Assembly (NCBI GenBank): GCA_011800155.1
Contig: JAALGH010000011.1
Coordinates: forward strand, 1,860,001 to 1,924,000
Source: Flammulina velutipes
Lineage: Eukaryota > Basidiomycota > Agaricomycetes > Agaricales > Physalacriaceae
Direction of reading: 5' to 3'
DNA length: 64,000 nt
Shown piece by piece: positions 34,328 to 45,772 of the stretch. The stretch's first letter is position 1, and each line of letters starts with the position of its first letter. The notes under the pieces were generated by a model, which saw only the letters and a program-made list of their open reading frames with translations, made no database searches and was not told the origin of the DNA. Made by a program: the position numbers and the translations under genes.

Positions 34328-36252
34328 ATGTTCCTCACATTGGAAGATGTCCTGTCTTATGCTTCCATTCGCAGCGCTTTGGTTGTCGCCTTCATCTCCC
34401 TCGCTTACGTCGTTGCTTTAAGGCCACTCTTGCATCCTCTCAGGTCGTTCCCTGGTCCTCGTCTCGCTAGGGCGACTGAGTTGTATGCAGCATATTATGA
34501 GCTATGGAGGGACGGGGATCTTGTCACACATCTCAAAGAGCTTCATAGCATCTACGGTTCGTTTTCTTGTGATGTTGTCCTATGTATTGCTAAACCTCTG
34601 GACTCTTGAACAGGCCCCGTTGTACGGATTCGACCCAATGAGGTCCGGTACTCGATCTATGCTCTGCTGGAGATGCTAACCATTTGACAGCTCCATTTCA
34701 ACACGCCTCAAGCATACTTCGCCATCTATCCCCCGCATTCTGGCTTCATCAAAGACCATAACTTTTCCGCTAGCATCGGGGTTTCTGAATCCACGGCAGG
34801 CTTCATTGATGTCAAGAAGCACAAACAGAGAAAAGACATGATAAATCCTCTTTTCTCGAGGCGTGGGATCCTGAAATTCGAGCGCAACATCCAGGATAAT
34901 GTAAGCTTCATTGTATCAATCATGAATCTAATCTAATCCGCGGTAGATTGATCACTTCATGCAACGCCTACGGGAATACGGCGACAAGCCCGTACACTTC
35001 AAGTGTGGCTTTCGCGCACTGACTATGGACATCATCGCTATGTACTGTTACGGCTATACCTTTGGCGGCATCGATGCGCCAGAGTTCGACCACCCGATTC
35101 CCAGTAGCTTGGACAAAGCCGTCACGCTCATGGCCGCTTCGCGATATATTCCTTTGCTACGTGCTGTGCAATGGCTTCCTCCGAAGCTTTTGGCGAGGTT
35201 GCAACCTGGCATGGCTAGCTTTTCGAGCTTCAGAGGCTCCATACGTGAAAGTGTTGAGACGTATCTCGCGAATCCCGACTCTTTCAGAAAGGCAGAGCAG
35301 GAGACAATCTATCATCATCTGCTTCCCGAGTCGGTCGACCCTAGTCAGTGGCCGTCGAAGGTATCCTTGGTTGACGAAGTGCGTGCTTATTTATCGAAAA
35401 TGGACGAGGTATTGTTAACACTGATTCATACATAGGCTGTGGTACTTCTTAGGGGAGGAACTGATACCACTAGTGGCGCATTGAACGTAGGTTTCTTCCA
35501 TCTCCTTCTGGACGAGAACAAGGACGTGCGGAAGAAACTTGAGGATGAACTGCACAATGCGTGGCCAGAGAAAGACTCGCCTTTCTCGTTCGAGCAAGCC
35601 GAGAAGCTGCCGTACCTTGTAAGTAAGATATGCTCTATTTGGTCTGTTGCTAAAGGTTCTTTAGACGGGCGTCGTAAAGGAATCTCTGAGGCTCAGCATC
35701 GGCGTCCCAGTGCCTCTTTCTCGTTTGGCTGTGACCCCGGCCGTGATTGGTGGTGTTTATGTTCCAGCTGGAGTGAGTTCTCCGCTTAATGAGCATCCCA
35801 TCTAGCTGACAGATTGAAAGACGATTGTATCTGTTTCCGCCAAGTTCCTCCTTTTGAATCCGGATACCTTTCCCGAGCCGGATAAGTTCATGCCTGAACG
35901 ATGGATGCAGCCCAACTCGTCCGAACTGGACAAACATTTGGTGATATTCTCCCGTGGGCCCCGTGCGTGCCTTGGTATGAAGTAAGTTCCAAGATTGTCC
36001 GGGGGATGCTTGATTGACTGTTCTGTCCAGTCTTGCATGGTGCGAAATGTACCTTGTGATCTCGCATTTAGTGCGTAAGTTTGACTTCAAGCTATATAAC
36101 ACAAGGTGAGTCATTTGAGTGCCTAAAGTAAAGACAACGAGTGCACCTAACTGGTTATCGAAAGTCTTGAGGATATGGAAACCCGGGATTTTGTAGTCCC
36201 ACGATGGAGTGGTAAAGGCCTTCATGCGATTGTGAAGGAGAGGAGTGAATGA
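34328..36252 (+). CDS. Cytochrome P450 (array copy 8)
   Basis: This is a complete P450. I use ATG 34328 (MFLTLEDVLSYASIRSAL), since the frame upstream has only a TTG. The anchor is VVAFISLAYVVALRPLLHPL, then SFPGPRLARATELYAAYYE. Later come LHFNTPQAYFAIYPPHSGF, NPLFSRRGILKFERNIQDN, GFRALTMDIIAMYCYGYTFGG, the I-helix RGGTDTTSGAL, ExxR in KESLRLS, FMPERWMQPN and the heme loop FSRGPRACLGM. It ends EDMETRDFVVPRWSGKGLHAIVKERSE with TGA at 36250-36252. The I-helix has Gly-Gly where others have Ala-Gly and Gly for Asn near its end, so the distal pocket may be roomier. By eye it is a sister of copies 2 and 4 on the other strand. Confidence 0.9.
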
Positions 36253-37186
36253 CGTTGAAATAAGAATTCCTATGTCTTTGTTCAAACCAATAGCGTATAA
36301 AGTGGCGCACAGCTGTATATCAATGTAGAAGAACGTACTTCGAATTTAAGACTCATTTGAATGTCAAAACGTGTGCAATAATATTCTCAAATCACGACGA
36401 AGTGCGTTACTGTGTTGTGCGCCTGGTCCTAGCAGTGATCCTGCGCCACCTGTGCAAATGGCGATCACGTGGCTTGTTTATAGCCGGGGCGGGAATTCCT
36501 AGGGTCATTATTTTGTTCACTTCTTTCTCGACTGTGACTTTACTTACAATACTTAACGCCATTCAAGCAGGCTCTGTGGACCGCCGTAATACGGGTGTGT
36601 TCAAATTCAGAGCATCTGAAGATTTATAGCCTCTAGTATTATACAGGCTGAGAGGTATAGATACGGTAAGCTCTCGGTTCGTTGATGTCACCCAAACCTA
36701 AATACCGAGCAGCATCAGCTTGGTATCGGATGCTCGATACCATATATATATTATCTTGCTCTTGGACCTTCTATGCCCATATTCTTGACAAGGGACGACT
36801 CGCCAACCCAAGATCATGGCATACTGTAAACTCACCGCGGACGTATCCCTCGATCTAGGGAGAGCACTGCTCTCGAGCTTGATCAACTGCTCATTTATCG
36901 GAAGCCTTCCAATAGACTGTGATATTTTACGTTTGGTGGAGCGCAACGGACGGCCGCTGCTTTCGTTCATACTCACGCTTCACCTAACCTAGGATTGAAT
37001 AAGAGGTACTAACAGCATGACCAGCAGTTAGCCAATCATCTGGTTCCTCAACGTAACCGCCCATCACGGCTTTTCACTCTAAAATCGGCTTCTTATCACT
37101 GCTACATAAATGCAATGGGTCAAGTCGCCTGTTGGCTGATACCTACCTATATAGCGATCTTTGTCGCTGTTCCGAGATAATACCCC
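36253..37186. other. Intergenic between P450 copies 8 and 9
   Basis: About 930 bases without a supported gene. Open frames at 36357-36629 (plus) and 36698-36976 (minus) show no motif. I see no terminal repeats. Confidence 0.4.
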
Positions 37187-39123
37187 ATGTTCTCCCAATC
37201 CTCTGTGGATGCGCTTGAGCGCTACGTCACTTTCCACGCATTTCTGGCTGTCTGTGCAACGTGGATTGTCTACATCGTCGCTCGCAGACTCTTTCTCCAC
37301 CCCCTCAAATCGTTTCCGGGGCCTCGTTTGGCCGCTATCACTGACCTCTATTCTGCTTACTACGAGATATGGATGGATGGTCGGATCGTGAGCCACCTCG
37401 AGGAGCTTCATCGCATCTATGGTCAGTCGATTCGACGGACATTTTCGTCCTTGCGATCGCTCAATACACAACATAGGGCCAGTCATACGCATTCGTCCGA
37501 ATGAGGTACTGTACTCTCCAGCTCATTTCCACGTTGCTTGTTTTAATTGGCGTCTAGCTACATTTCAGTACTCCAGCGGCTTACTTTGCGATTTATCCGC
37601 CATACTCCGGATTCACCAAGGAACCAAAATTCTACGGCAGTTTTGGTGCTGATGACTCGTCGTTCAGCTTCCTTAAGCCTCAGGATCACAAGGCAAGGAG
37701 GGATCTGTTGAATCCTCTTTTTTCCAGGCGGGCAATCATCAAGTTCGAGCACGTCATTCAAGATACGGTATAACATCCACGACTGAATAGTTGTATCTCA
37801 TCTGACCTGATGAGATTTCTAGGTGGAGCGTTTCATTGATCGCCTATGGGAGTATGACAATAAGCCTGTTAGCTTTCGCCTCGGGTTTCGAGCTGTGACT
37901 ATGGATGTCATCACGACATATTGCTTTGGGTGCTCTTTTGGTGGCGTTTCGGCACCCAGATTCGATCATCCTATCCTAGCCAGTCTCGATGCCTCCATTC
38001 CAGTCCTGGCTGTCTCGCGATACTTGCCGATGCTTCGTTCTATTCAAAATCTACCTCCTAATATTCTCGGAAAGCTGCATCCTAGCTTGGCCGGATATGC
38101 AAGCATGCAGAACTCCCTCCGAGTCAACATTGAGAAGTACCTGGCGAATCCTTCTACTTTACGCAAGGCTGAACATGAAACTATCTACCACCATCTACTT
38201 CCCGAGGGAGTCGAACCAAGTCGATGGCCTTCCAAGCGGTCACTTCTCGGCGAGGTACTATACAATCCTGAATTAGGACCATGGTGCTGATACTATTCCA
38301 ATCTAGTCCTTGACACTCTTTGGTGCAGGTACGGATACGACCAGCAATGCACTCAGCCTTGGATTGTACCAGCTTCTTCTTGAAGAGAATGCGCCAGCGT
38401 TGAAGAGACTGGAAGACGAGCTGAAGGAAGCCTGGCCAGAGAAGGAATCACCCTTTTCATACCAACAGGCCGAAAAACTCCCATATCTGGTTAGCTCGAC
38501 CATCTCCGGACTATTCATTCACTCCCTCTGATTATCATCTTCAGACAAGTGTCATCAAGGAATCGGTTAGGCTGAGTATAGGCGCTGGGGTACCTCTACC
38601 ACGCGTTGTTCAATTCCCCGTGGTGATAGATGGCTTCTTTGTTCCTGCCGGGGTGAGTTCCAATGTTCATTTGGAAGTTTTCTTGAGCATAACATCATCC
38701 AAGGCGGTTGTTGGCTGCTCGCCGAAGTTTATCAACATGAATCCGGACGTGTTCCCAGAGCCTAACAGGTTTATACCGGAGCGTTGGCTACAGTCGAACT
38801 CTGCCGAGCTCGACAAGCACATGGTCGCGTTCTCTCGAGGCCCTAGGAGTTGCATCGGCTTGACGTGAGTGCACATTCAAAGTGCGGCTCAGTCCCCAGT
38901 CTGACGATTCATTAGTTTGGCGTGGTGCGAGATGTATATTGTATTCTCACATTTGCTACGCAAGTTCGAGGTAAAGCTGCATGATACGAGGTACGTTGCC
39001 TCTCGATGGGAGTTCTTTCACTGACGATACACTAGCGCGGAGGATATGGATCTTCGTGAATATGCGCTAGCTTCCTGGCGTGGTAGGGGGTTGAGTGCCA
39101 CAATCAAAGAGCGCTCTCGTTGA
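37187..39123 (+). CDS. Cytochrome P450 (array copy 9)
   Basis: This is a complete P450. The ATG at 37187 gives MFSQSSVDALERYVTFHA and the anchor FLAVCATWIVYIVARRLFLH, then SFPGPRLAAITDLYSAYYE. It continues with PVIRIRPNE, a segment with TPAAYFAIYPPYSGF, NPLFSRRAIIKFEHVIQDT, GFRAVTMDVITTYCFGCSFGG, the I-helix GAGTDTTSNAL, ExxR in KESVRLS, FIPERWLQSN and the heme loop FSRGPRSCIGL. The end is EDMDLREYALASWRGRGLSATIKERSR with TGA at 39121-39123. It is the rightmost P450 and lies only about 160 bases from the 3' end of the convergent dynamin-family gene. Confidence 0.9.
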
Positions 39124-39281
39124 AGCACATTATCTGCTCTATCCATCGTGTTGAATAACGGAAAAGCTGGATCAATAGTTACATTCTCTACCTACCGCGT
39201 CCTTAGTAGTCTAGCGGTCTCAAGCGACAAGAACTGATGAGCAAAATTATCTATTTCCTGGTGTATTGATTGAGTAAACAC

Positions 39282-42218
39282 CTATTTCTTGGCTTTTCCC
39301 TTCGAAGAGGTACCTTCCGGCTTATGAACAAGTCCTTCCAAGGGTGAGGGGGTCCGCGGCGTCTCGAGATCAGGTGCGAAGACCTGTAGCTGCGCCCGAA
39401 TCTCCTTGAGTCTCTCCAGCCGTCCAGCTAGGTTCTTCCGTTTCCTGCCTACTGCCTTATCCTCCTTCAAGAGCTCCTTGGCGCGTTCCGTCTCTGCAAT
39501 GCTACTGAAGAGAGCTTTGGTCAAATTTTCGTGAAGATGGCCATGAATTTCCTGCTCGATCGCTCGGGGGATTGTATCGATGAGGCGCTGGATAGAGAAG
39601 TTTAGTTGAGGGCTTGAATGCTGGAAGAAAGGCAATTCACCTTGTAGGCTACTTGGAAGTACGCAAGAACCTTTGCCATTACGTCGAGCTCAACGTCCGG
39701 AATGGTGTTGTTGGATCTATGGTTTTTGAAATGGTTCAAGATGTTATCCCGTACTGAGGTGTATTCCGGGCTCAGAGTATATGGGACCTTGGGGTTCTCC
39801 CAACTGATAATCTTGTCGACGATGACCAGAACCTTGGACTTAATAGTTGACATTTCGGAGTTGATGACACGGCTGTAGACAAATATTCAAAGAATATACT
39901 TTGAAGAAAAGGAAATGCATACCGAACTTCGTGTTCCAACGCGCTGACATTTCTTTTGCCTGGACGGAATCCTGACGATGCGATGCCGATGATACTGTTG
40001 AGCGAGTTGTCGAACACATTCTCAAAGCAAGTCCTGACCAGTGGGGCCCATTTCCTTGTAAACTGTTCGATGAAATCCCGCGTCGCTTCAAGCGGCACTT
40101 CACCAGGTAGTTCCCAAGAAGTATTCCTGTATCAACGTCAATAACAGTGTGATGATTGGAGACAGTTTGAACTGACTCTTCGATGAGACGTTTGACGTCA
40201 ACTTGGGTGATAGTCATCTCGGATGAGTTCAGGTATGTTGCGACATCACCCTGGGCACCAGTGAGAGCACTGAGGTTTGGCATTCCGGCGATGGAGTCAA
40301 AGCGCGGGCAAGTCTTCAGGACCTCATTCCGGAGTTCGGTGTAGAAGCGTCGATTCGCCTGTACTACAGCCTTGTTCCCCTTTGAGCCATTCCCGAGGAC
40401 GAGATCATTGACAGAAAGGCCGAATTGCAGGATCAACATGTTGACCTCCTCCAACGCTCTGTTGAGATCGGGCTCTTCACCTAGATTGTCGAGTTCCTTC
40501 CGAGTCTGTGTGATGAGCTGGACGACTCGCTTCCTCATATCGGGAAGGCTGAGAAAGATGTTCATTCATATTCCGAAACTCGAAGTACATATAATGCTTA
40601 CCTTTCTTCAAAGAGCTTGACCAAAAGTGGGCTGACATACTTGACGAGGTTGTCGATACCAAATCGGTCGGCCTTGCGCATTGCTTTCCAATAAGTATCT
40701 CCCGTGAACAATTCTCTGCTCAAGACACTGATATCACGATTTTGCTTGCGTTCTTCATCGTTTCGAAGTCGAACACAGAAATACCCGTGCGTAAGCTGTT
40801 CGTCTTGCCCAAGGATAACTTTCTTGTAGTCCTCCCGGGAGCCGAAATCACCTTCCCGCAGCGCATCAGGCTTGGTCAATACACCTTTGAGAAAGGATCG
40901 TCTCAACACGGAACTAGCGAAGGACGAATTATGCTTACCGATGGTACGTTTTCCATCGGGGTCTGCCTTGCGGGCCATCTTGACGGCTTCTTGGCGGCGC
41001 ATGTCCTCTGAGAAGTATGAGTGAAATTCAAGTGTGAGCCACAGTAATCGTATATACCACTCATAGGAATGGCCACAAGTATGATGGTCTTGGGACGGTT
41101 GATCTTGGACTCAACCAGTTCAGTGACAGTCTTGATGTCTTCGTCCGAAGCGTTGCTGACAAGCCCTATAAAGGATAGTCAGGTTCACCAGTGCTAAAAT
41201 GAGGGATGTGATCTTACCAGGAAGGTCAACAAATGTTAGTTCAGTGACACCAGGTGCACTGATAGTCACGACGACGGTGTTCTTCGAGAAGGAGGAGACT
41301 ACATTTTTGTGCTGTTCATAGTACCACGTAAGCTGGTCGCTGGACATGTCCTTGAACTTCGCCACGTCTTTGGTGTACGAAACACTAAGAATCGCAAGTT
41401 GAGCGCGCCTCAGGTTGATTTCAACGTCCTGCTCTCGAACGAGTGTAACGAAGTCCTCGGTACGGCTGGTGTTGAGTGGTTGGCCGTTTGAGTCGTACTC
41501 GTAGCGAAGCATGATTTTGCAGGACCAAGGCAGGTCAATGTCTGGTTCTCGTACGAGGGTGAATTGCATTGCGCATCTATGTTGATTGAAGTAAACGTTG
41601 GTCATTAACTCGCATAAGAGAATAAATGCATCTTCTTACCGAGTGCAGGTCCCGCTATCGCGAGGGACTTTGATCTACCAAATATGTTAGTTGCGGTCAA
41701 ATGGAAAGTCCAGCCAGCGTACACACCTTTGAGACCGCTTCAACTAGAGAGCTCTTTCCAGCTAAGAACTAGTGAGCGAATGGTGAGCGTCAGAAAAAAA
41801 ACGCTTCCGCGTACCAGATTGACCGCCAATAACAACAATCTGAGGAATTTCGAGGAACTTGTCCGCTCTGTATGATATAAGTCAATAAACTTTCATTGTC
41901 ATGCATTTTGCATGCAGACACGTACCCCAAATCAACGAGACGATTATAAATGCTCATTATGTGACGACATTTCTGAGCATCCTCCGAGTTGTCAAGACCG
42001 AAATTGTCGATGCACTCAACGTCTGAGAGGTTGAAGTCGGTGTCCGGGATAGCGTTTAGGTGTTCGTTTGAGCTGGTGAGCTGCACATTACTCGGCTTGG
42101 ACGATATGCTAGCTCTTAGGGTCCATATCAGCGACAGAGAGGTCACAGAGGTGGAATTGCACTCACAAGAACGACATGGAGGGGAATGTTGGGAAGATAA
42201 TCCCCATTTCTTTTCCAT
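39282..42218 (-). CDS. Dynamin-family GTPase (Mx/DRP-like)
   Basis: This is a large GTPase of about 750 residues in roughly ten exons. The G domain shows the P loop GGQSAGKSS (split by an intron at the Gly), switch I around RDSGTCTRCAMQF, the G3 motif DLPG after VTELTFV, and G4 TKPD. A stalk/middle domain follows (SLPDMRKRVVQLITQTRKEL, GMPNLSALTGAQGDVA). A GTPase effector domain is seen at VELDVMAKVLAYFQVAYKRLIDTIPRAIEQEI, ending in a basic tail (SSKGKAKK). I see no PH domain and no Pro-rich tail. This fits mitochondrial/peroxisomal division or Mx-like dynamins, which self-assemble on membranes. The start is uncertain: ATG 42218 is the nearest, but its junction to the exon reading TSSNEHLNAIPDTDF does not keep frame cleanly. 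An unseen upstream exon is possible. Confidence 0.88.
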
Positions 42219-43379
42219 TATATGCGCTCAGTCATTAAGCTCTAGCACGGTTAATTAAGCTTAGATGGGCGCTTAGTAGAGTGCAACATTCCAGAGTAGG
42301 TTTCCGAAAAGCAACGCGAGATCGTCGCTGCAAACTAAGGAAGAGATTGATGTGATTGGTTTGGTGGTCCGCGCGAGACAAAATTGAATATCACTAGATA
42401 AATATACTTACGCTTACCCGTTCTGCTTATACCAAGGTGTCTATCCTTTCTGCCACGTGCACTATCACTATAGTTTATGCTTATCCCTTTTGCCACGTGC
42501 GCTATCCTTAGATGAATGTCTTTCGTGTCACTGTAAGTTATTTGTATACCACTAGGTACATACCAGTATCTACCATACCCTCGACTACTATATAGCGACT
42601 CTACGTGAGTGTTCCAAAATTAAGGAGAGGCAGAGGCAAACAAACTCCACACTACGGATTTGAACCCACAGCCAGATGATTTGACGCCTACCGTCAAACA
42701 CGTTTGAACATGAGCAACTTACATATTCCGTCACGTGCGGCATCCAATATCCACGCAACTGTGGCGTGTGGCGCTAAGATATCCAACAATGGCTCGTTGT
42801 GGAATGCGATTTGTCTGAATTAGCATTCACGCCCGACTTGTTTGCGTCGTCGATTGGGCATCAGTGACTGACATAAGTGTCAAATAACCTTAAAGCTATC
42901 TCATTCGTAACCACCACCCACTTGAATCGTTATAAACAAATCAAACAAGATGCCGCCGTATACCTTGGAAGGACTCGCGGGTCCTAAACGATCTGATTGT
43001 CGAGCTGGTAGGCGTTCAAGACGCTACCACCCTTACCCAGCCCGGGCGCGAAACACGGTAAATAAATCCTATGGAATTATTTTATCGTTCTCTGATCAAC
43101 AGCATGAAGTATTGTAAGAGGTCTATGGGGCCCTTCTTGAAAGCACGAAGGCGGCGCACTGAGGAAAGAAATACGCCGCGCGTGTTTGAGGACGAAGACA
43201 CAATGGTAGTTGAGGACGAAGACGCAATGGTAGTTGACGACTAGGGGAAAAGGTACGTCCCTTTGCCTATATCCGTTGTATTTGCTACATAGGCCCTTTA
43301 GTGTACAGACATTATTTGTAGAATGCAAGCAAACAACCCTTGCCGTTAGATTCGCATCGCCGCCTCGAACAGCCATCCC
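42219..43379. other. Intergenic with imperfect and tandem repeats
   Basis: I see no supported gene. Two near-identical stretches around 42443-42470 and 42484-42510 share TATCCyTTyTGCCACGTGCrCTATC and contain a CACGTG E-box. A 24-base unit (gttgaggacgaagacacaatg and its copy with one change) is tandemly duplicated at about 43177-43228. A degenerate tRNA-like stretch near 42655-42715 is discussed under rejected items. Confidence 0.5.
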
Positions 43380-44760
43380 AGAGCACAATCCTCTCTGTCC
43401 TCCAATAAACTTCAAATGCGCCTTCAGTATACCTGTAATACGGCCATCATGCTCTGGTATCCGTGCGAAGGACCGGAATACTTCGCCCAGTGTCACGTCC
43501 AGTGATTCTCTGAACCAGAGGTGCATTCCAAAGGCACGCTTCATTCTCGCCGGCCAGAATGTTGTCTGTTCGGCGTATGAACTTCTCGATGTGGGCGTCC
43601 AACTTCTCGATGTGGGCGTCCACTTTGTTGTTCATCCATATTTCAATCTGCACCTTGACATCGTCCCGGAAATCAAAGTCACCACCCCATTGGGAAACAA
43701 GAGTAGCGAGTTTCATACAGCCAGCGGTCCATAGCCGCTTCGCGCGCGCGATCAAACTGATTTCCGATGAAGAGTAGCCATATCCGTTCGGTGGGCGAGA
43801 GTCCAGGAGCGCGTAAACTTGCGTTGACTAAAGGTTGTCTGATGAGGCGGTAAACGAGCCCAAATGTGCAATCTTTCCACCAGGCCCCCAGCCAATGCGA
43901 AAGGTTCTTCCAAAGGCCAAGCCAGCATCCATCGACACATTGTCATACCCTTTGAAGGACGATGAGGCATTGGCAACACGGGCGTATTTCTTTGACGGTC
44001 GGTATGAGGGTGGTTCTATGTCATGTGCAAAAGACGCCCGCTAATACAAGGTTTGAATCGAGATCTAAAGAACAAAAAATGGAGTGAACGCGCCACACTC
44101 CCCCATCTGAGTCGCGACTATGTTTGCGATTTAAATTAGGGAGTAGAACACGTAGGGTACACTTTTCTTGGCTGTTCATCATCGCGCGAGCGTTGTCTGC
44201 CTCTTCTGGCATTCGAAAGAGCAATGTTTGCATCAATTGTAGTCTCTGGGTGTCCATTCGTGGTTGGAGGCTGGCATCCATGCTTGGGACATCGTAGTCG
44301 CCGTTGTCGTCCTCGACTAACGCAGTCTTACTTCGATGTGGCAGTAATTCGTCCTCTTGCATATCAGAGTCAATATGATTATCCGTGTATTCGAAAAACG
44401 TAACTCTATCATCAGGGACGACTAGGACACGAACTTGAACTGCACAAGTTACGAAAATTGGTGACAAAGGAGGCCAAATCGACGCACTTTCAAACTTGTT
44501 CTGTCGAGTCGCGGGCCGTCCCAATATCATATTGTATGCATTAAGGCTTCTGGGAGCGGCAACGATGAGGTCCCCTGGAGATTCCGAGGTGAGCTTTCTT
44601 CTCTGCATGGGTCATGGAAGCGAGAATAGTTGGATGAAGCTCCAGACAAAGAGGCATACGTACACACGTCGATGATACCTGGTAGGACGCCACATTCAAG
44701 CTCGAAGATACCACGTCCAATAGTGTACTGTGTGCAAGGCATTGGCGGACGAATTCAATC
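43380..44760 (-). pseudogene. Nup96/Nup145C-like nucleoporin relic
   Basis: Read on the minus strand, fragments in the order of the Nup96 part of Nup98-Nup96 appear, but in different frames. First is SLQPRMDTQRLQLMQTLLF (about 44190-44290). Then PSKKYARVANASSSFKGYD and DAGLAFGRTFRIGWGPGGK, the GRSFRVGWGPGG hallmark, ending at a stop at 43828. In another frame comes GLSPTERIWLLFIGNQFDRA, followed in a third by KLATLVSQWGGDFDFRDDV. Last is MKRAFGMHLWFRESLDVTLG, the WKRAFGLHLWY-type motif. Stops and frame changes separate these, and a 21-base tandem duplication (DAHIEKL repeated) lies at 43580-43621. One in-phase intron-like gap exists near 44040-44100. A functional full-length Nup145C is essential and presumably encoded elsewhere. 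This copy looks truncated and frameshifted. Confidence 0.58.
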
Positions 44761-45772
44761 GAACGTGTATAGAGAACATACCTATATCATCTGACTTGAT
44801 AAACAGTACACCATGCTCTATGATTGTCGGTTATGGAGTCCAATCATAACAGATGCTTGAAGTGTCGGTCAGTCGATTGTTGACTAGCGATACACCGATA
44901 CCTGCAAGTGCGATATTGAGAATATCAGCAGAAATACTGGCATTTTGACGCATTGTTTCTGCCTGTGCTAACCGTAAAGTCGGATAGATTGGTTCGAGGT
45001 GTCGAGAGGCGGGATGACGAATAATAACTCAGGGAAAAATTCGAACATTCCTGTAGTGATGTGTTTACTCACTAACCTTCACCTCAATACACATTCTATT
45101 GCTCTTGCGCTATCCTTGAGGCTTGCGCCATCACAGTACAATCTACGCAATGCGAGTTATTGTGTAAAGAAATCGGAAATGGATACGCACCACCCATAGA
45201 GAAATGAAGTGTTATGCTATCGCACCGAATGCACAATCGTCCAAGTCGGTATGCCGACTACCCATCCGTACAGGATGGAGTTGGACGATTTGCGTGAGGT
45301 TATTCAACTGTGTATCTATGAGGATGGTTGGATGGTGTTAGTTGAGTCTGAATGTAATGCTGAAGGGATCACATACTATGTGGGACTAGGGAATCCAGGA
45401 TTGTTTGTTCTGATAATCCGTTTGAATTAGGAGTCTTAGAAATGATACAGGAATAATAGGGGGTTTCTGTCACCTACCATCATCATCAACCATGAATCAG
45501 AACAGCGCCACCATCCACGCAGACTTCGAAGACTACCCGGACCGCCCTACGACTCTTTTTATCGGGAATGACCCAGTACGTCCATTTACCTCCGCTGCTT
45601 AGACGTTGCTAAATGGTCAACAAAGGGGTCAAACACAGTGCAAACACCACACCAGATAGAGAGCGGGGAAGAGATCATACACCAGGAAAAGACAGGGAGC
45701 GAGACACAAGCGGAGAGCAAGAAAGATTGAATTGTACAAGTTACAAAAAAGAAATACGTCCGTTGCGCTACG
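44761..45772. other. Intergenic; no supported gene
   Basis: Short frames occur (for example 44999-45199, 45209-45430) without motifs. An ATG at 45492 begins a plausible short exon (MNQNSATIHADFEDYPDR) followed by a GTACGT donor, but no continuation was found. This may be a truncated gene start. Confidence 0.4.

Noticed and set aside
36698..36976. 92-codon minus-strand frame between P450 copies 8 and 9
   Set aside because: No motif, no exon partners, and neighbouring sequence is AT-rich non-coding DNA.
7087..39123. Interpretation as a complete terpenoid or polyketide biosynthetic cluster
   Set aside because: No terpene synthase, PKS, NRPS, prenyltransferase or pathway-specific transcription factor was seen; only oxidative and conjugating enzymes are present.
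42655..42725. tRNA-like stretch on the minus strand with a GGTTCAAATCC-type T-loop
   Set aside because: The T-stem pairs poorly, no cloverleaf with a good D-arm or acceptor stem can be drawn, and the possible anticodon arm is a simple palindrome. At best it is a decayed tRNA-derived SINE.
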